Positions 1 to 9,230 of a stretch of 64,000 nt of DNA are shown in pieces. A program made the translations under genes and the position numbers. Source of the stretch: Methanoregula sp. (GTDB taxonomy: Archaea; Halobacteriota; Methanomicrobia; Methanomicrobiales; Methanospirillaceae); assembly GCA_030694985.1 (NCBI GenBank), contig JAUYTV010000045.1, forward strand, positions 1-64,000. Reading direction: 5' to 3'. The notes below the pieces were generated by a model that ran no database searches, had not been told where the DNA came from, and was given only the letters and a program-made list of their open reading frames with translations. How positions within the stretch are numbered: the stretch's first letter is position 1; each line of letters starts with the position of its first letter.

Positions 1-218
1 CTAACCTGATCCAAAGCGAGATCGTCTTGCCAATTGAGCCTAATTGCGCACATTTGACCTTCCGACGTTATTTTTTTGAATCCGGGCTCGCAGGAAAGAG
101 ATAAAAATGAATTTACATCCAATTGCCCTGAATTCCGCACATCTCCCGATCCCGGGTAAGACATACCCCGGATTGAAAACGCTAAAATGACCTCCATTTG
201 CCGAAAGGAGCCCGATTT
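1..218. repeat. Direct repeat, copy 1 (cut by window edge)
   Basis: This stretch is repeated almost unchanged at 335-552, an offset of 334 bases. Both copies run from ctaacctgatccaaagcgag to a shared end at cccgattt or gccgattt. They differ by scattered substitutions and by a short variable patch after tccgggctc. Copy 1 starts at the first base of the window, so the true left end is not visible. No open frame is conserved between the copies, so the repeat is probably non-coding. Its function is unknown; it could be the remnant of a duplicated intergenic segment or part of a longer array upstream. Confidence 0.9.
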
Positions 219-334
219 AAAATATCGCATCACTCCCGTAAGTCACATCCCCAAAAGAGTTTTGCCATCGACGTTGACCATCGGAACCCGGAGGGGGGAC
301 TCCCAAAACAGGGGTTCCTTTCGTTTTGCCTGCT

Positions 335-552
335 CTAACCTGATCCAAAGCGAGATCGTCTTGCCAATTGAGCCTAATTGCGCACATTTGACCCTCCGAC
401 GTTATTTTTTTGAATCCGGGCTCACATCGATGAGATAAAAATGAATTTACATCCATTTTCCCTGAATTCCGCACTTATCCCGATCCCAGGTAAGACATAC
501 TCCGGATTGAAAACGCTAAAATGACCTCCATTTGCTGAAAAGAGGCCGATTT
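335..552. repeat. Direct repeat, copy 2
   Basis: Second copy of the 218-base repeat at 1-218. The 116 bases between the copies are unique. Immediately after this copy the similarity stops at the gccgattt end. The short ORFs of the track in this area (187-438 plus, 217-474 minus) cross the repeat boundaries and show no recognisable protein, so I do not call them genes. Confidence 0.9.
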
Positions 553-1504
553 GAAAGACGAGTTCCGGTCCCTTTTCGATACTCCTGAGAAATATCAGCA
601 CTGACGGAGACTACCCGGGAAAATGTGGAAATTTTGGGTTCATGAAGGGTTTGAAGGGTTCGTGGCGGGTTTGGCGGATTTATGTCGGGTCCTTGGGGGG
701 AAATAGTGAGGTCATGTGTTTTTTCATTAGACTGCTGACAAGCGCTGGTGGCTGCCCGTCAGATGATTTATACTGTACGTATATCTCTTAAGAAGACGGG
801 GAAGTTTATCGCCATAGACATTTCTTGGCAGTTTCATACAGCCATCAGTTCTTCTTTTAACCTGGTGCAGTCTGAGAAAACGGAGTCGATCCTTTGTTTT
901 GAAATGGCAGGATACTGCATCATGAACCATTTCATTGTGTTCTTTAAAACGTATCAGCTTGAGTGAATATCGACTACTGTAATGATCGTGGCTCGTAACC
1001 ACCTTACGGTGATTTTTCAATAATAAAAAAAATTACAGTGTCCTTGTATTTCGTCATTGATAATCCACATCTTTTCATACATATTCAATAGTTATGTTCA
1101 TCAACTTTTCAGTTGACAAAGAAATGTGTGCGGGGTAACTTAAAAAAATCTGGATGAATTCTGTGTCATTCCGGTACTCTGTGCTCCTTTGTTTGTAATG
1201 CGATTGTACACTCAAATTTAATTGATATTCTCATTGCAGTGCTTACTGTTGCTGTTTACTTTAGCTGATGAAAATGGCGGTCGTGAAACCGGTTTACCCA
1301 AAAACTTAAAGAGCCAATCGCGGATCCTGGCAGAATATAAGAAAACATGTCCAAAACTATCAAACACTTCGATTTTTAATTTACAAATCTGCCCGAATAC
1401 CAGATAACCGGCTCAATGCAGAAAAAATTTAATTTAAAACCAAAGAACGCTAAATAACAATATACATCTAATAAAATTACTACCGACATTTTACGGTGAA
1501 ACCA
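553..1504. other. Non-coding stretch upstream of the vWA triad
   Basis: No convincing gene is visible here. Bases 636-700 carry regularly spaced G-tracts (GGG at 636, 647, 656, 667 and 687, then six G at 695-700). From about 1021 the sequence becomes strongly A/T-rich, ending in an A/T-rich block at 1430-1480 that probably holds the promoter of the vWA-phosphatase-kinase operon. The ORFs at 727-1020 (minus), 748-966 and 1222-1407 overlap or lack family features and are treated as chance frames. Confidence 0.6.
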
Positions 1505-2182
1505 ATGAGTGACAACATTATCCTTCCCGACCAGCAGCCACTGGGTGCGGTGACTTTTGCAGAGAACCCGGAGCCGCGGTGCCCCTGTCTCTTATTGCTC
1601 GATACATCCGGATCGATGGCGGGACAACCCATTGCCGAACTCAATGCCGGGATCCGTGAATTTTACAATGAGTTGCAGACCGACTCGCTTGCAATCAAAC
1701 GTGTTGAGGTTGCCTTGCTCTCGTTTGGTCCGGTCAGACTCATCTCTGAGTTCAATACAGCAGAATGTTTCTTTGATCCAGAGCTCAAGGCTGACGGTGA
1801 CACACCTATGGGTGAAGCAATACAAAAAGGAATCGAACTCATAAAAACCCGAAAAGAACAATACCGGGCTAACGGCATCTCATTCTATCGGCCCTGGATC
1901 TTTCTTATCACTGATGGTGCACCAACTGATGCATGGCAGACTGCCGCTGCAATGGTCCGGGAAGGTGAGGATACAAAATCGTTTGCGTTCTTTGCTATCG
2001 GGGTCCACAAGGCAGACATGAAGATCTTAAAACAGATATCAGTACGGGATCCGGTAAAACTTCAGGGTTTGAAATTCCGCGAATTTTTCCAGTGGCTCTC
2101 AAACTCAATGAAATCAGCTTCGCGGAGCAATCCCGGTGACCGGATCATGCTCTCTCCACCTCTTGGCTGGAGTGAGATATGA
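1505..2182 (+). CDS. vWA-domain protein, YegL/TerY-like
   Basis: A single von Willebrand factor A domain of about 225 residues, expected to be cytosolic because no signal or membrane segment is visible. The metal-ion-dependent adhesion site is intact: DTSGS near residue 33, a Thr in the GDTPMGEAI stretch, and the Asp of LITDGAPTD. The ORF track starts nine bases earlier at a GTG, but GGTGA at 1495-1499 sits five bases ahead of the ATG at 1505 and fits a Shine-Dalgarno site, so I chose the ATG. The stop overlaps the next gene by ATGA. In Ter-type stress systems this protein is part of a vWA / PP2C / kinase triad; the same order (YegL, YegK, YegI homologues) is seen here. Its substrate or partner is unknown. 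Confidence 0.9.
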   Translation: MSDNIILPDQQPLGAVTFAENPEPRCPCLLLLDTSGSMAGQPIAELNAGIREFYNELQTDSLAIKRVEVALLSFGPVRLISEFNTAECFFDPELKADGDTPMGEAIQKGIELIKTRKEQYRANGISFYRPWIFLITDGAPTDAWQTAAAMVREGEDTKSFAFFAIGVHKADMKILKQISVRDPVKLQGLKFREFFQWLSNSMKSASRSNPGDRIMLSPPLGWSEI

Positions 2183-2943
2183 GATGGAAGTTTACTTGCA
2201 CATCTGTTACCGGAAAAGCACACACCGATCACGGAGAGAGCGGGCAGGATTTCTGCAGGGCTGGTACAATCCTGCTCTCGGATTCGGAATTTTTTATCGG
2301 GATTGCCGCTGATGGCGCTGGCAGCACAACGGACGGGGGGCGTGGGGCAGAAATTGCGAGTGGCACGCTTTATACCAAAATCATTGACGCAGTGCGAAAT
2401 ACTGGCGATTTATCGAGCATCACTGATGAGGATGTCAGGAACTGGATCACTGCGTCGCGCGAAGCGATCGTTGCTGATTCACAGGAAAGCAAGAAGCGGT
2501 TGAGAGAGTATGCCTGTACGATCCTCGGCTCGGTAGCCGGAAAAGATCGTGCGATTTTTTTCCAGATCGGTGATGGCGCTATCGTAACAGGTTCCGGTTC
2601 GGAGTACAATACAATTTTCTGGCCGGAACAGGGAGAATACGCCAACACTACGTTTTTTATCACGGATGAACAGTATCTCGATCATCTTAATGTACACCAT
2701 GCAGAATCACCAGACGAGATCGCGTTATTCACTGACGGCCTGCAAAACCTTGTCCTCTCGTTTGCGCAAAAAAAAGCCCATCCCGGTTTTTTTAAGCCGC
2801 TCTTTGAAGCTCTGAAAAAGAACCCGGTGGATGATTTCTCTGTTTTTTCTGCACAACTTAATCATTTTCTTTCCCGTGACGATATCACAGCGAGAAGCGA
2901 CGATGACAAAACACTCGTCCTTGCTCTGCGCATGACAGGTTGA
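2179..2943 (+). CDS. PP2C-type protein phosphatase, YegK/PphC-like
   Basis: Metal-dependent serine/threonine phosphatase of the PPM/PP2C superfamily, 254 residues, compact and without membrane segments. The usual acidic metal ligands are present: GQDF near residue 22, AADGAG at about 43-48, QIGDGA near 126, FTDGLQ in the late region and DDDKT near the C-terminus. It is translationally coupled to the vWA gene by ATGA and followed five bases later by the kinase gene. In this arrangement it probably opposes the kinase encoded next door. The target phosphoprotein cannot be read from the sequence. Confidence 0.9.
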   Translation: MRWKFTCTSVTGKAHTDHGESGQDFCRAGTILLSDSEFFIGIAADGAGSTTDGGRGAEIASGTLYTKIIDAVRNTGDLSSITDEDVRNWITASREAIVADSQESKKRLREYACTILGSVAGKDRAIFFQIGDGAIVTGSGSEYNTIFWPEQGEYANTTFFITDEQYLDHLNVHHAESPDEIALFTDGLQNLVLSFAQKKAHPGFFKPLFEALKKNPVDDFSVFSAQLNHFLSRDDITARSDDDKTLVLALRMTG

Positions 2944-2947
2944 TTTT

Positions 2948-4966
2948 ATGGCGTCTGTTCCCCTCAAACCATTTTTAGATAGTTCCGGCACAAGGATCCT
3001 GCTCGGAAAAAAGATCGGGAGCGGAGGAGAAGGGGATGTGTATGAGATCCTTCCTCTGCACCAGAACCTTGTTGCCAAGATCTATCATAAACCGCTTGAA
3101 GCGCACAAGCAGGAGAAATTACTCTTAATGGTGAGAGGGTGCAATGACGAGCTCAAGAGCATTTCGGCATGGCCAACCGAGGTCCTCCGTGCCCGCGAAG
3201 GGGGTCCGGTTGTAGGCTTTCTCATGCCAAAAATCAGCGATTACGAACCGGTGCACAAAGTGTACGGGCCAACGCATCGGAAAGAACACTTCCCCCACGC
3301 GGACTGGCGGTTTCTGGTGCGCACAGCAAAAAACCTCGCAGCCGCATTTTTCGTAATTCACAAATTCGGGTACGTGATTGGCGATGTCAACGAGGGAAAC
3401 ATACTTGTCAACAATGAAGCCTGTGTCCGGCTGATCGACTGCGACTCGTTCCAGGTCCGGACAAACAAACGACTCTATTACTGTGAAGTTGGCGTAGCCC
3501 AGTTCACCCCGCCCGAGATCCAGAACTCGAAAAATTTTAAGATGGAGCGAACGGCAAACCATGACAATTTCGGGCTTTCTATCCTGTTTTTTCAGCTTCT
3601 CTTCTTTGGAAGGCATCCCTTCTCGGGCGTTTACGGTGGAAAAGAGGATATGCCGCTCGATAAGGCCATTGCCGAATTCCGGTTTGCATATGGTAAAAAT
3701 TCCCCGCTAAAATCCATCTCTCCTCCGCCAAACTCTGTGGGGCTTTCCGTTGTCCCCCATGATGTGGCCGGGCTTTTTGAGCGCGCTTTTTCTGAGACGG
3801 GAGCTAGTTATTCCGGCCGTCCCATTGCCGGGGACTGGTGGGACGCATTTGAATCCCTTGAAAAACGGATGAGACGGTGCAGTGCAGACTCCGTTCACAG
3901 TTACTATTCAGGACTTGCGACATGCCCGTGGTGCAGGCTCGAAGAAAGTTCCGGTCTCTTACTCTTCTTAAGCGCAGACCGGATCACAAAAATTGATCTC
4001 CATCGTGAGTGGCTGAAAGTAGAAGCAATCGCATCTCCGGGACCGATTCCACATATCAGCCTTGGAACATTCATCCCTCATCTTGCGCCGCTTGCTCCTG
4101 ATATTAAACGATCCCTTGACTTCAGGAGTTTCCGCCAGATTGCCGGCATAGCAATAATTGCAGGATGCGTGGTGATGGCACTGGGTGAGATGATAACTGA
4201 CTATCTCATGCTCCTGCCGGTTGTCATTGTTGTGATGGCACTGTTCCTGTATCCGGGCGAAGCTGCTGACGAGAAGAAAAAAAGATTGGGAAATCTTACC
4301 AGCGCCCGGTATATGTGGGATTTGTGGAACAAAAAGTGGATAGCCGAAGCGGGTGATTCAGCATTTATCACCCAGCTGAATCAGCTGCGGGATCTTAAGA
4401 GAAAATATGAAAGTATTGATCGGGAATACAGGACAAGCCTCCTCTCTTTAGAGAGAACGATGAAAGAGCGGCAGCTAAAAAAATTCCTTGAGCACTGCAG
4501 CATAAACACCTGTACATTACCACGGCTCAATACCGGACTGAAAAATATCTTAAAGTCTTTGGGGATCGAGACTGCTGCTGATATCACCCGGAATCAGTTA
4601 CTCGGCATTCCCCAGCTTGACAACACCCTCACTAACGAACTCATCGCATGGCGGGACAAAATGGAGAGGAATTTCCTCTTCGATCCTACACAAGGAATCG
4701 ATCGATCCGATCTCCAGACTCTAATCCATAAGTACCAGCCGATGATAAAACCCGTAGAGCGGGATCTTTTAACCGGGACTTTGAAGTTGCACAGGATTCA
4801 GGAAAATATCTTAAAGAAACGGATCACACTAAGGCCCGCTGTTGAAAAGCGGGCACGGGAACTCGCACAGGCAGAAGCGGATTTCGAAATTTTTTACCAT
4901 ACCCCGGAAGAATTGATCAAGCAGGAGATTGTCGGGATTTTTCATCCAGGAAAATATTCCCGGTAA
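2948..4966 (+). CDS. Protein kinase with zinc ribbon, TM hairpin and HhH tail (YegI-like)
   Basis: A 672-residue eukaryote-like kinase. Visible motifs are a glycine loop GSGGEGDVYE (24-33), the ATP lysine in VAKIYHK (Lys44), a catalytic loop GDVNEGN (145-151) in place of the common HRDLKxxN, and DCDSF (164-168) in place of DFG. PPE at 188-190 matches the activation-segment end. A Cys-rich patch (Cys310, CPWC 325-328) looks like a zinc ribbon. Two hydrophobic helices follow (about 397-434), then a helical/coiled region and a helix-hairpin-helix-like segment (about 526-570). This architecture is that of the YegI-type kinases of the TerY-P triad. Asp146, Asn151 and Asp164 are retained, so activity is plausible despite the non-standard HRD motif. 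Confidence 0.9.
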   Translation: MASVPLKPFLDSSGTRILLGKKIGSGGEGDVYEILPLHQNLVAKIYHKPLEAHKQEKLLLMVRGCNDELKSISAWPTEVLRAREGGPVVGFLMPKISDYEPVHKVYGPTHRKEHFPHADWRFLVRTAKNLAAAFFVIHKFGYVIGDVNEGNILVNNEACVRLIDCDSFQVRTNKRLYYCEVGVAQFTPPEIQNSKNFKMERTANHDNFGLSILFFQLLFFGRHPFSGVYGGKEDMPLDKAIAEFRFAYGKNSPLKSISPPPNSVGLSVVPHDVAGLFERAFSETGASYSGRPIAGDWWDAFESLEKRMRRCSADSVHSYYSGLATCPWCRLEESSGLLLFLSADRITKIDLHREWLKVEAIASPGPIPHISLGTFIPHLAPLAPDIKRSLDFRSFRQIAGIAIIAGCVVMALGEMITDYLMLLPVVIVVMALFLYPGEAADEKKKRLGNLTSARYMWDLWNKKWIAEAGDSAFITQLNQLRDLKRKYESIDREYRTSLLSLERTMKERQLKKFLEHCSINTCTLPRLNTGLKNILKSLGIETAADITRNQLLGIPQLDNTLTNELIAWRDKMERNFLFDPTQGIDRSDLQTLIHKYQPMIKPVERDLLTGTLKLHRIQENILKKRITLRPAVEKRARELAQAEADFEIFYHTPEELIKQEIVGIFHPGKYSR

Positions 4967-4988
4967 GAGAACACAATTATCAATGGAA

Positions 4989-5001
4989 TTTTTTTTTTTT
5001 T
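4989..5001 (+). terminator. Oligo-T run after the kinase gene
   Basis: Thirteen consecutive T residues begin 23 bases after the kinase stop codon. Archaeal RNA polymerase commonly ends at such runs without a hairpin, so this is a likely end of the triad transcript. Confidence 0.6.
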
Positions 5002-5199
5002 GCTTTGCATGAGAGAGTATACTGGGGATGATGGCTGAGACGGATAAAAGTAATTAATGCGGTTAAGATATTTTAAAGTCGGCCAGATCGTTTGATTCCC
5101 ACATCCTTCTGATGATACAACCGGTAATTTTCGTAACCAGATATCCCGGAAAATAAAAACGATATTCTTTTTAAGTCATATATCGACAATTACTATGCC

Positions 5200-5216
5200 A
5201 TGCTATATCATAGCAT
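5200..5216 (+). promoter_or_regulatory. Dyad operator candidate, site 1 (TGCTA-N5-TAGCA)
   Basis: A perfect dyad, ATGCTAT-atc-ATAGCAT, whose core is TGCTA-N5-TAGCA (5201-5215). It lies 12 bases ahead of the binding-protein start codon. A TATA-like tcatatatc at 5176-5184 places the expected transcription start inside the dyad, which is the position of a repressor site. The same core with identical spacing occurs at 9998-10012, and two one-mismatch copies abut at 10148-10177. Confidence 0.65.
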
Positions 5217-5228
5217 AGGGGATTTGAA

Positions 5229-6557
5229 ATGAAATACCAGGTTCTCTTCATCGCGGTTCTGCTTGTCATGGCCGCACTCATCGCCGGCTGTACCCAGCCG
5301 GCAGCTACGCAGCAGACAACGACGGCATCTCAAGGGATAATCAAAATCGGTGTTATCGTATCACAGACCGGCCCGGCAAGCAATGTGGGCAATAACATGT
5401 GGCAATCGGCCCAGGTTGCAGCCGATAAGATCAATGCTGCGGGTGGAGTAGCCTTAAAAGACGGAACAAACGCCCAGATCAAGCTGATCGTTGGGGATGA
5501 CGAATCCACACAAGCGGGTGGCCAGAAAGCGGCAACCAAGCTTATCACTGATGACAAAGTAGACATCCTTGTCGGAGGGTATTCCAGCGCAGTTACTTCC
5601 TCGTATCAGCAGACCATTGCGGAGTATAAGATACCTTACATCGTCACTGGCGCATCGAGCCCTATCATCACTCACCGTACCGACATCGATACAAGTTACA
5701 TCTTCCACCACTGCCCGACCACTGATACCTACGGCCAGTACACTACGACCTTCATAGATCAGGTTATCCGGTCAGCGATTACAAAGAAGTATGGTTTTGC
5801 CGCTGACCGCCCGCTCCGGCTCGCGCTCCTGTACCAGGATACCGCTTTTGGTAAGGGTGTTCAGACTGCAGTGAACAATACCATCACAAAGGAGAAGCTC
5901 AATATCCAGCTCGTCTCGCAGCAGAGTTTCAAAATGGGCGAGAGCGATTTCCGGACCCCGTTAACCGTAATCAAGGCGACAAACCCGGATGCAGTCTACA
6001 TAGCGGCATTCCCTAATGAAGGCGCTCCAATCATCACACAGGCACGCCGGGATATCGGACTGAATACGATATTTTTAAATGTAGAAAACAATGACAATGC
6101 CCAATTCTACAAAGACCTCGGTCAGTACGGAGATGGGGCTATTATCGAGAGCCGGTTCTCGCCCTATACTGCACCGGCCGGTGCAGTTGCAGATGCCCAG
6201 AACGCATTTAAGCAGGCATACTTTACACGGTTTGGCACATACCCGGACATGATGGGTGCGTCTACCTATGAGGGAGTGTACATTGCTGCAAAAGCTATCG
6301 GGAATGCGGGAACCACCGATAAGGCAACTGTCAGGCTGGCACTCGTAAACCTGAAGATGCCACAAGTCATCGAGGCAATGAAGGACCAGACCATCTCGTT
6401 CTCACCGGACTTCCGGGAATCAACCTTTGACCTCTGGATGGAACAGCTATCGTTCAACCAGACCCTTGGTGAGACACGACCCACAATCGTCTGGCCGGAC
6501 AACCTCAAGACAACGGACTTTACCCTGCCTTCCTGGTACAAAGCCGGAAGCGCTTGA
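5229..6557 (+). CDS. HAAT-type ABC transporter substrate-binding lipoprotein
   Basis: Periplasmic-binding-protein-like component (LivJ/LivK-type, peripla_BP_6 fold) of a branched-chain amino acid or urea/amide family importer, 442 residues. It starts with a hydrophobic signal peptide ending in LIAGC (Cys21), a lipobox, so it should be anchored outside the membrane. Mature sequence begins with a Thr/Gln-rich linker, then IKIGVIVSQTGPAS, the typical first strand and ligand-binding loop of the family. Genes for two permeases follow; the ATPases lie on the opposite strand just beyond. The ligand cannot be assigned from sequence; the adjacent Na+ symporter under the same operator suggests a shared small-molecule substrate class, which is inference. 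Confidence 0.93.
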   Translation: MKYQVLFIAVLLVMAALIAGCTQPAATQQTTTASQGIIKIGVIVSQTGPASNVGNNMWQSAQVAADKINAAGGVALKDGTNAQIKLIVGDDESTQAGGQKAATKLITDDKVDILVGGYSSAVTSSYQQTIAEYKIPYIVTGASSPIITHRTDIDTSYIFHHCPTTDTYGQYTTTFIDQVIRSAITKKYGFAADRPLRLALLYQDTAFGKGVQTAVNNTITKEKLNIQLVSQQSFKMGESDFRTPLTVIKATNPDAVYIAAFPNEGAPIITQARRDIGLNTIFLNVENNDNAQFYKDLGQYGDGAIIESRFSPYTAPAGAVADAQNAFKQAYFTRFGTYPDMMGASTYEGVYIAAKAIGNAGTTDKATVRLALVNLKMPQVIEAMKDQTISFSPDFRESTFDLWMEQLSFNQTLGETRPTIVWPDNLKTTDFTLPSWYKAGSA

Positions 6558-6614
6558 AATCCGATACACTCCATTTTTATTACAGGCAGTATGATTTTAA
6601 GACAATAAAAAAAC

Positions 6615-7505
6615 ATGCGGGTGACAATGGACGACATTGGGATATTTTTACAGATCCTGTTCTGGGGACTGTATGCCGGCTGTATCTATATCCTGCTTGC
6701 CACCGGCCTTAACCTTATCTTTGGGGTCATGAAGATCGTAAACTTCGCGCACGGGGAGTTCCTGATGATCGGTGCTTACATCACCGCCACGATCTTTCTT
6801 TTAACCGGCATCAATCCCTATGTAATCCTTTTATTGTCCATGCTCGCCCTCATCGGAATCGGGGCAGTTGTCGAACGGCTTTGTTTCCGTCCGATCCTCG
6901 GCACCGGCAAACTCAACGAGATCTTCCTCTCCATCGGGCTCATCTATGTCTTTCAGAACGGGGCTGCAATGGTATGGGGTGATGCATGGCAAAGCGTAAA
7001 GAGCCCCTATGATGGTATCACAGTTCCTGTAGGTTCACTCAACGTCCCCATCGACTACATCATCATCATTGCGTTTACTGCTGCTATCCTCATTGCCCTG
7101 TTCATCTTCCTCAAAAAAACGAGGATTGGCATGGAGATGCGGGCAACAAGCCAGAACCGGAAAGGGGCTATGCTCATTGGTATCAATGTCGAACGGATAG
7201 ACGTCATCAGCTTTGGTATCGGATGCGCACTTGCGGCTGCTGCAGGGACGCTCTGGGTGGTGAGCGGACAGGTCTTTAACCCGTATATGGGATCGATTCC
7301 TGCAGTCAAGGCCTTTGCTATCATTATTCTCGGCGGGCTTGGCAGTATTCCGGGCGCTATCATTGGCGGGCTCTTAATGGGTATTGCCGAGAACAGCGCG
7401 GCATTCTATCTCGGCGGGGTATGGAAAGACGCGGTCTCGTTTATTATCCTCATTGTTGTACTCGTAGTACGGCCAACCGGATTATTCGGGGAGAAGGGGG
7501 AGTGA
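6615..7505 (+). CDS. livH: HAAT ABC transporter permease, LivH-type
   Basis: Inner-membrane permease of 296 residues with about eight hydrophobic segments and the family start GLNLIFGVMKIVNFAHGEF. The C-terminal half carries the GGLGSIPGAIIGGLLMG block typical of LivH and thought to contact the ATPase. An internal ATG at 6627 is an alternative start, but the GGTGA ahead of it leaves only two bases of spacing, so I kept 6615. The gene lies 57 bases after the binding protein and four bases ahead of livM, so the three are one transcription unit. Confidence 0.92.
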   Translation: MRVTMDDIGIFLQILFWGLYAGCIYILLATGLNLIFGVMKIVNFAHGEFLMIGAYITATIFLLTGINPYVILLLSMLALIGIGAVVERLCFRPILGTGKLNEIFLSIGLIYVFQNGAAMVWGDAWQSVKSPYDGITVPVGSLNVPIDYIIIIAFTAAILIALFIFLKKTRIGMEMRATSQNRKGAMLIGINVERIDVISFGIGCALAAAAGTLWVVSGQVFNPYMGSIPAVKAFAIIILGGLGSIPGAIIGGLLMGIAENSAAFYLGGVWKDAVSFIILIVVLVVRPTGLFGEKGE

Positions 7506-7509
7506 AAAT

Positions 7510-8499
7510 TTGAATTTCGGACGGGATAAACTGATAAAATACGGACTCGTTGCAACACTCGCCATTGCAGCAGCTTTCCCGTTCCTGTCTGACAGCATGT
7601 TCCTTTTGAACCTCCTTGTCCTGATGCTTATCTCCATCATCTTTGCATCGGCATGGAACCTTCTCGCATTCTCCGGGCAGGGTTCGCTCGGTCACGCCGC
7701 ATTCCTTGGAATTGGCGCATATGCTTCCACCCTGATTGCGATTCAGAGCGGGATTTCGCCGTTCATTACTATCTTTCTCGGGGCCACTGTTGCCGCGTTC
7801 ATAGGTGTCCTCATCGGGCTTACCTGCGTCCGGCTCAAAGAGTGGTTCCTTGCGATGGTGACATTCGGGTTTGCAATCATCGTCCAGGCACTGACTGTCA
7901 GCGTACTCGCCCCGATGACGGGGGGCTGGGATGGGATCGCATCGCCCCGGCTTGTAAGCCCGTCCATACCCGGATACCAGCTCATCGAATACTACGCAAT
8001 CCTTGTCATTACCATTGCATCTTTAATCGCAATCTGGTATATTATGAAGTCCCGTCTCGGGCTTGCATTCCTCGCGATCCGGGAGAACGAGTTAGAAGCC
8101 CGTGCTTCCGGAGTGGATCCTGTCCGATACCGGCTCATCGCATTTGCCATGAGTGCATACCTTGCCGGAGTTGCCGGGGCTTTGCAAATCCATCATATCG
8201 GTTACATTACACCGGAATTGTATGGTGTTGACAATTCGTTCTGGCCAATTACCTTTGTAATTCTTGGCGGTCTAGGCACCCTTGCAGGGCCGGTTATCGG
8301 GACGATTGTTCTTACCATCATCTGGGAGGGGTTAAAGGCAACCGGGCTCACTTTCGGGAGATACGTAATTGTCGGGTTCATTCTTATCCTCACGATCATC
8401 TTCCTCCCAAAGGGGCTTGTGAATTTGCCGGAACGGTTGCAGGTATGGTGGAGGGGACGTGGAAGGAAAGAGACTTTTGTGGAGCCTCAAAGGGAATAA
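7510..8499 (+). CDS. livM: HAAT ABC transporter permease, LivM-type
   Basis: Second permease of the importer, 329 residues, with the family block NLLAFSGQGSLGHAAFLGIGAYAST and later GGLGTLAGPVIG. The start is a TTG at 7510 preceded by GGGGGAGTGA, a strong ribosome site that overlaps the livH stop region. Only 16 bases separate its stop from the stop of livF on the other strand, so the two half-operons converge tail to tail. The C-terminus is basic and soluble (RGRGRKE). Confidence 0.92.
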   Translation: MNFGRDKLIKYGLVATLAIAAAFPFLSDSMFLLNLLVLMLISIIFASAWNLLAFSGQGSLGHAAFLGIGAYASTLIAIQSGISPFITIFLGATVAAFIGVLIGLTCVRLKEWFLAMVTFGFAIIVQALTVSVLAPMTGGWDGIASPRLVSPSIPGYQLIEYYAILVITIASLIAIWYIMKSRLGLAFLAIRENELEARASGVDPVRYRLIAFAMSAYLAGVAGALQIHHIGYITPELYGVDNSFWPITFVILGGLGTLAGPVIGTIVLTIIWEGLKATGLTFGRYVIVGFILILTIIFLPKGLVNLPERLQVWWRGRGRKETFVEPQRE

Positions 8500-8515
8500 A
8501 CACTGACTTGCGTCT

Positions 8516-9211
8516 TTAGAATCCGAGGTACGCCTTCTGGATGTGCGGATCGCGCTTGAGCTCCTTTGCCTTTCCCTCTTTAATTATCCTCCCGTTCTCA
8601 AGCACATACCCCCGGTGACACATATCGAGCGCGTGCCTGACGTTCTGCTCAAGCAGAAAAATTGTCATCCCTTCCCTGCCAAGCTGTTCGAGTGACCTGA
8701 AAACCTGTCCAACAAGAATGGGCGAGAGACCGGTTGAAGGTTCATCAAGGATTAGGAGCCGGGGTCGTGACATCAGTGCCCGGCCGATAGCAAGCATCTG
8801 CTGCTCACCGCCACTAAGCGTTCCGGCCATCTGGTTTTTTCGCTCCTGCAGGATTGGGAATAACTGGAAAATATGTGCAAGGGTCTTTTCTGTTTCATCT
8901 TGTCCAATCCTTCCAAGAAGGAGGTTCTCTTTGACCGGCATCTTAGAGAAGATCTCGCGTTTCTCCGGAACGAGTGCGAGCCCTTTTTTAAATAGATCGT
9001 AAGGGGTATGACCGAGGATATCTTCTCCTTCAAATACAATTGAGCCCGAGGCTTTCCGGTTAAGCCCTATGATGGTCTCGACTGTCGTTGTCTTGCCGGC
9101 ACCATTTGGTCCGATCAGAGTCACAAGTTCGCCTTTCTTAACGTGAAAACTCAGGTCCCAGACGACCTGCAGGTTCCCGTGAAAAACATTGAGGTCGGTC
9201 ACTGCGAGCAT
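8516..9211 (-). CDS. livF: HAAT ABC transporter ATPase, LivF-type
   Basis: Cytosolic ATPase of 231 residues. Walker A GPNGAGKTT, signature LSGGEQQM and Walker B LLILDEPSTGL are all canonical, and it ends with the short LivF-type tail. It is transcribed away from the symporter and follows livG after a 19-base gap. With livG it supplies the energy for the permeases encoded on the opposite strand; both units carry the same operator in their promoters. Confidence 0.93.
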   Translation of the reverse strand: MLAVTDLNVFHGNLQVVWDLSFHVKKGELVTLIGPNGAGKTTTVETIIGLNRKASGSIVFEGEDILGHTPYDLFKKGLALVPEKREIFSKMPVKENLLLGRIGQDETEKTLAHIFQLFPILQERKNQMAGTLSGGEQQMLAIGRALMSRPRLLILDEPSTGLSPILVGQVFRSLEQLGREGMTIFLLEQNVRHALDMCHRGYVLENGRIIKEGKAKELKRDPHIQKAYLGF

Positions 9212-9230
9212 GTTTTTTCCCTTTTTTTAG

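Noticed and set aside
187-474. Overlapping ORFs on both strands at 187-438 and 217-474
   Set aside because: They span the boundary of the direct repeat, lack any family feature, and the frame is not kept in the other copy.
727-1020. Minus-strand ORF of 97 aa with some transposase-like basic composition
   Set aside because: No catalytic motif, no terminal inverted repeats, and an equally long ORF lies on the other strand.
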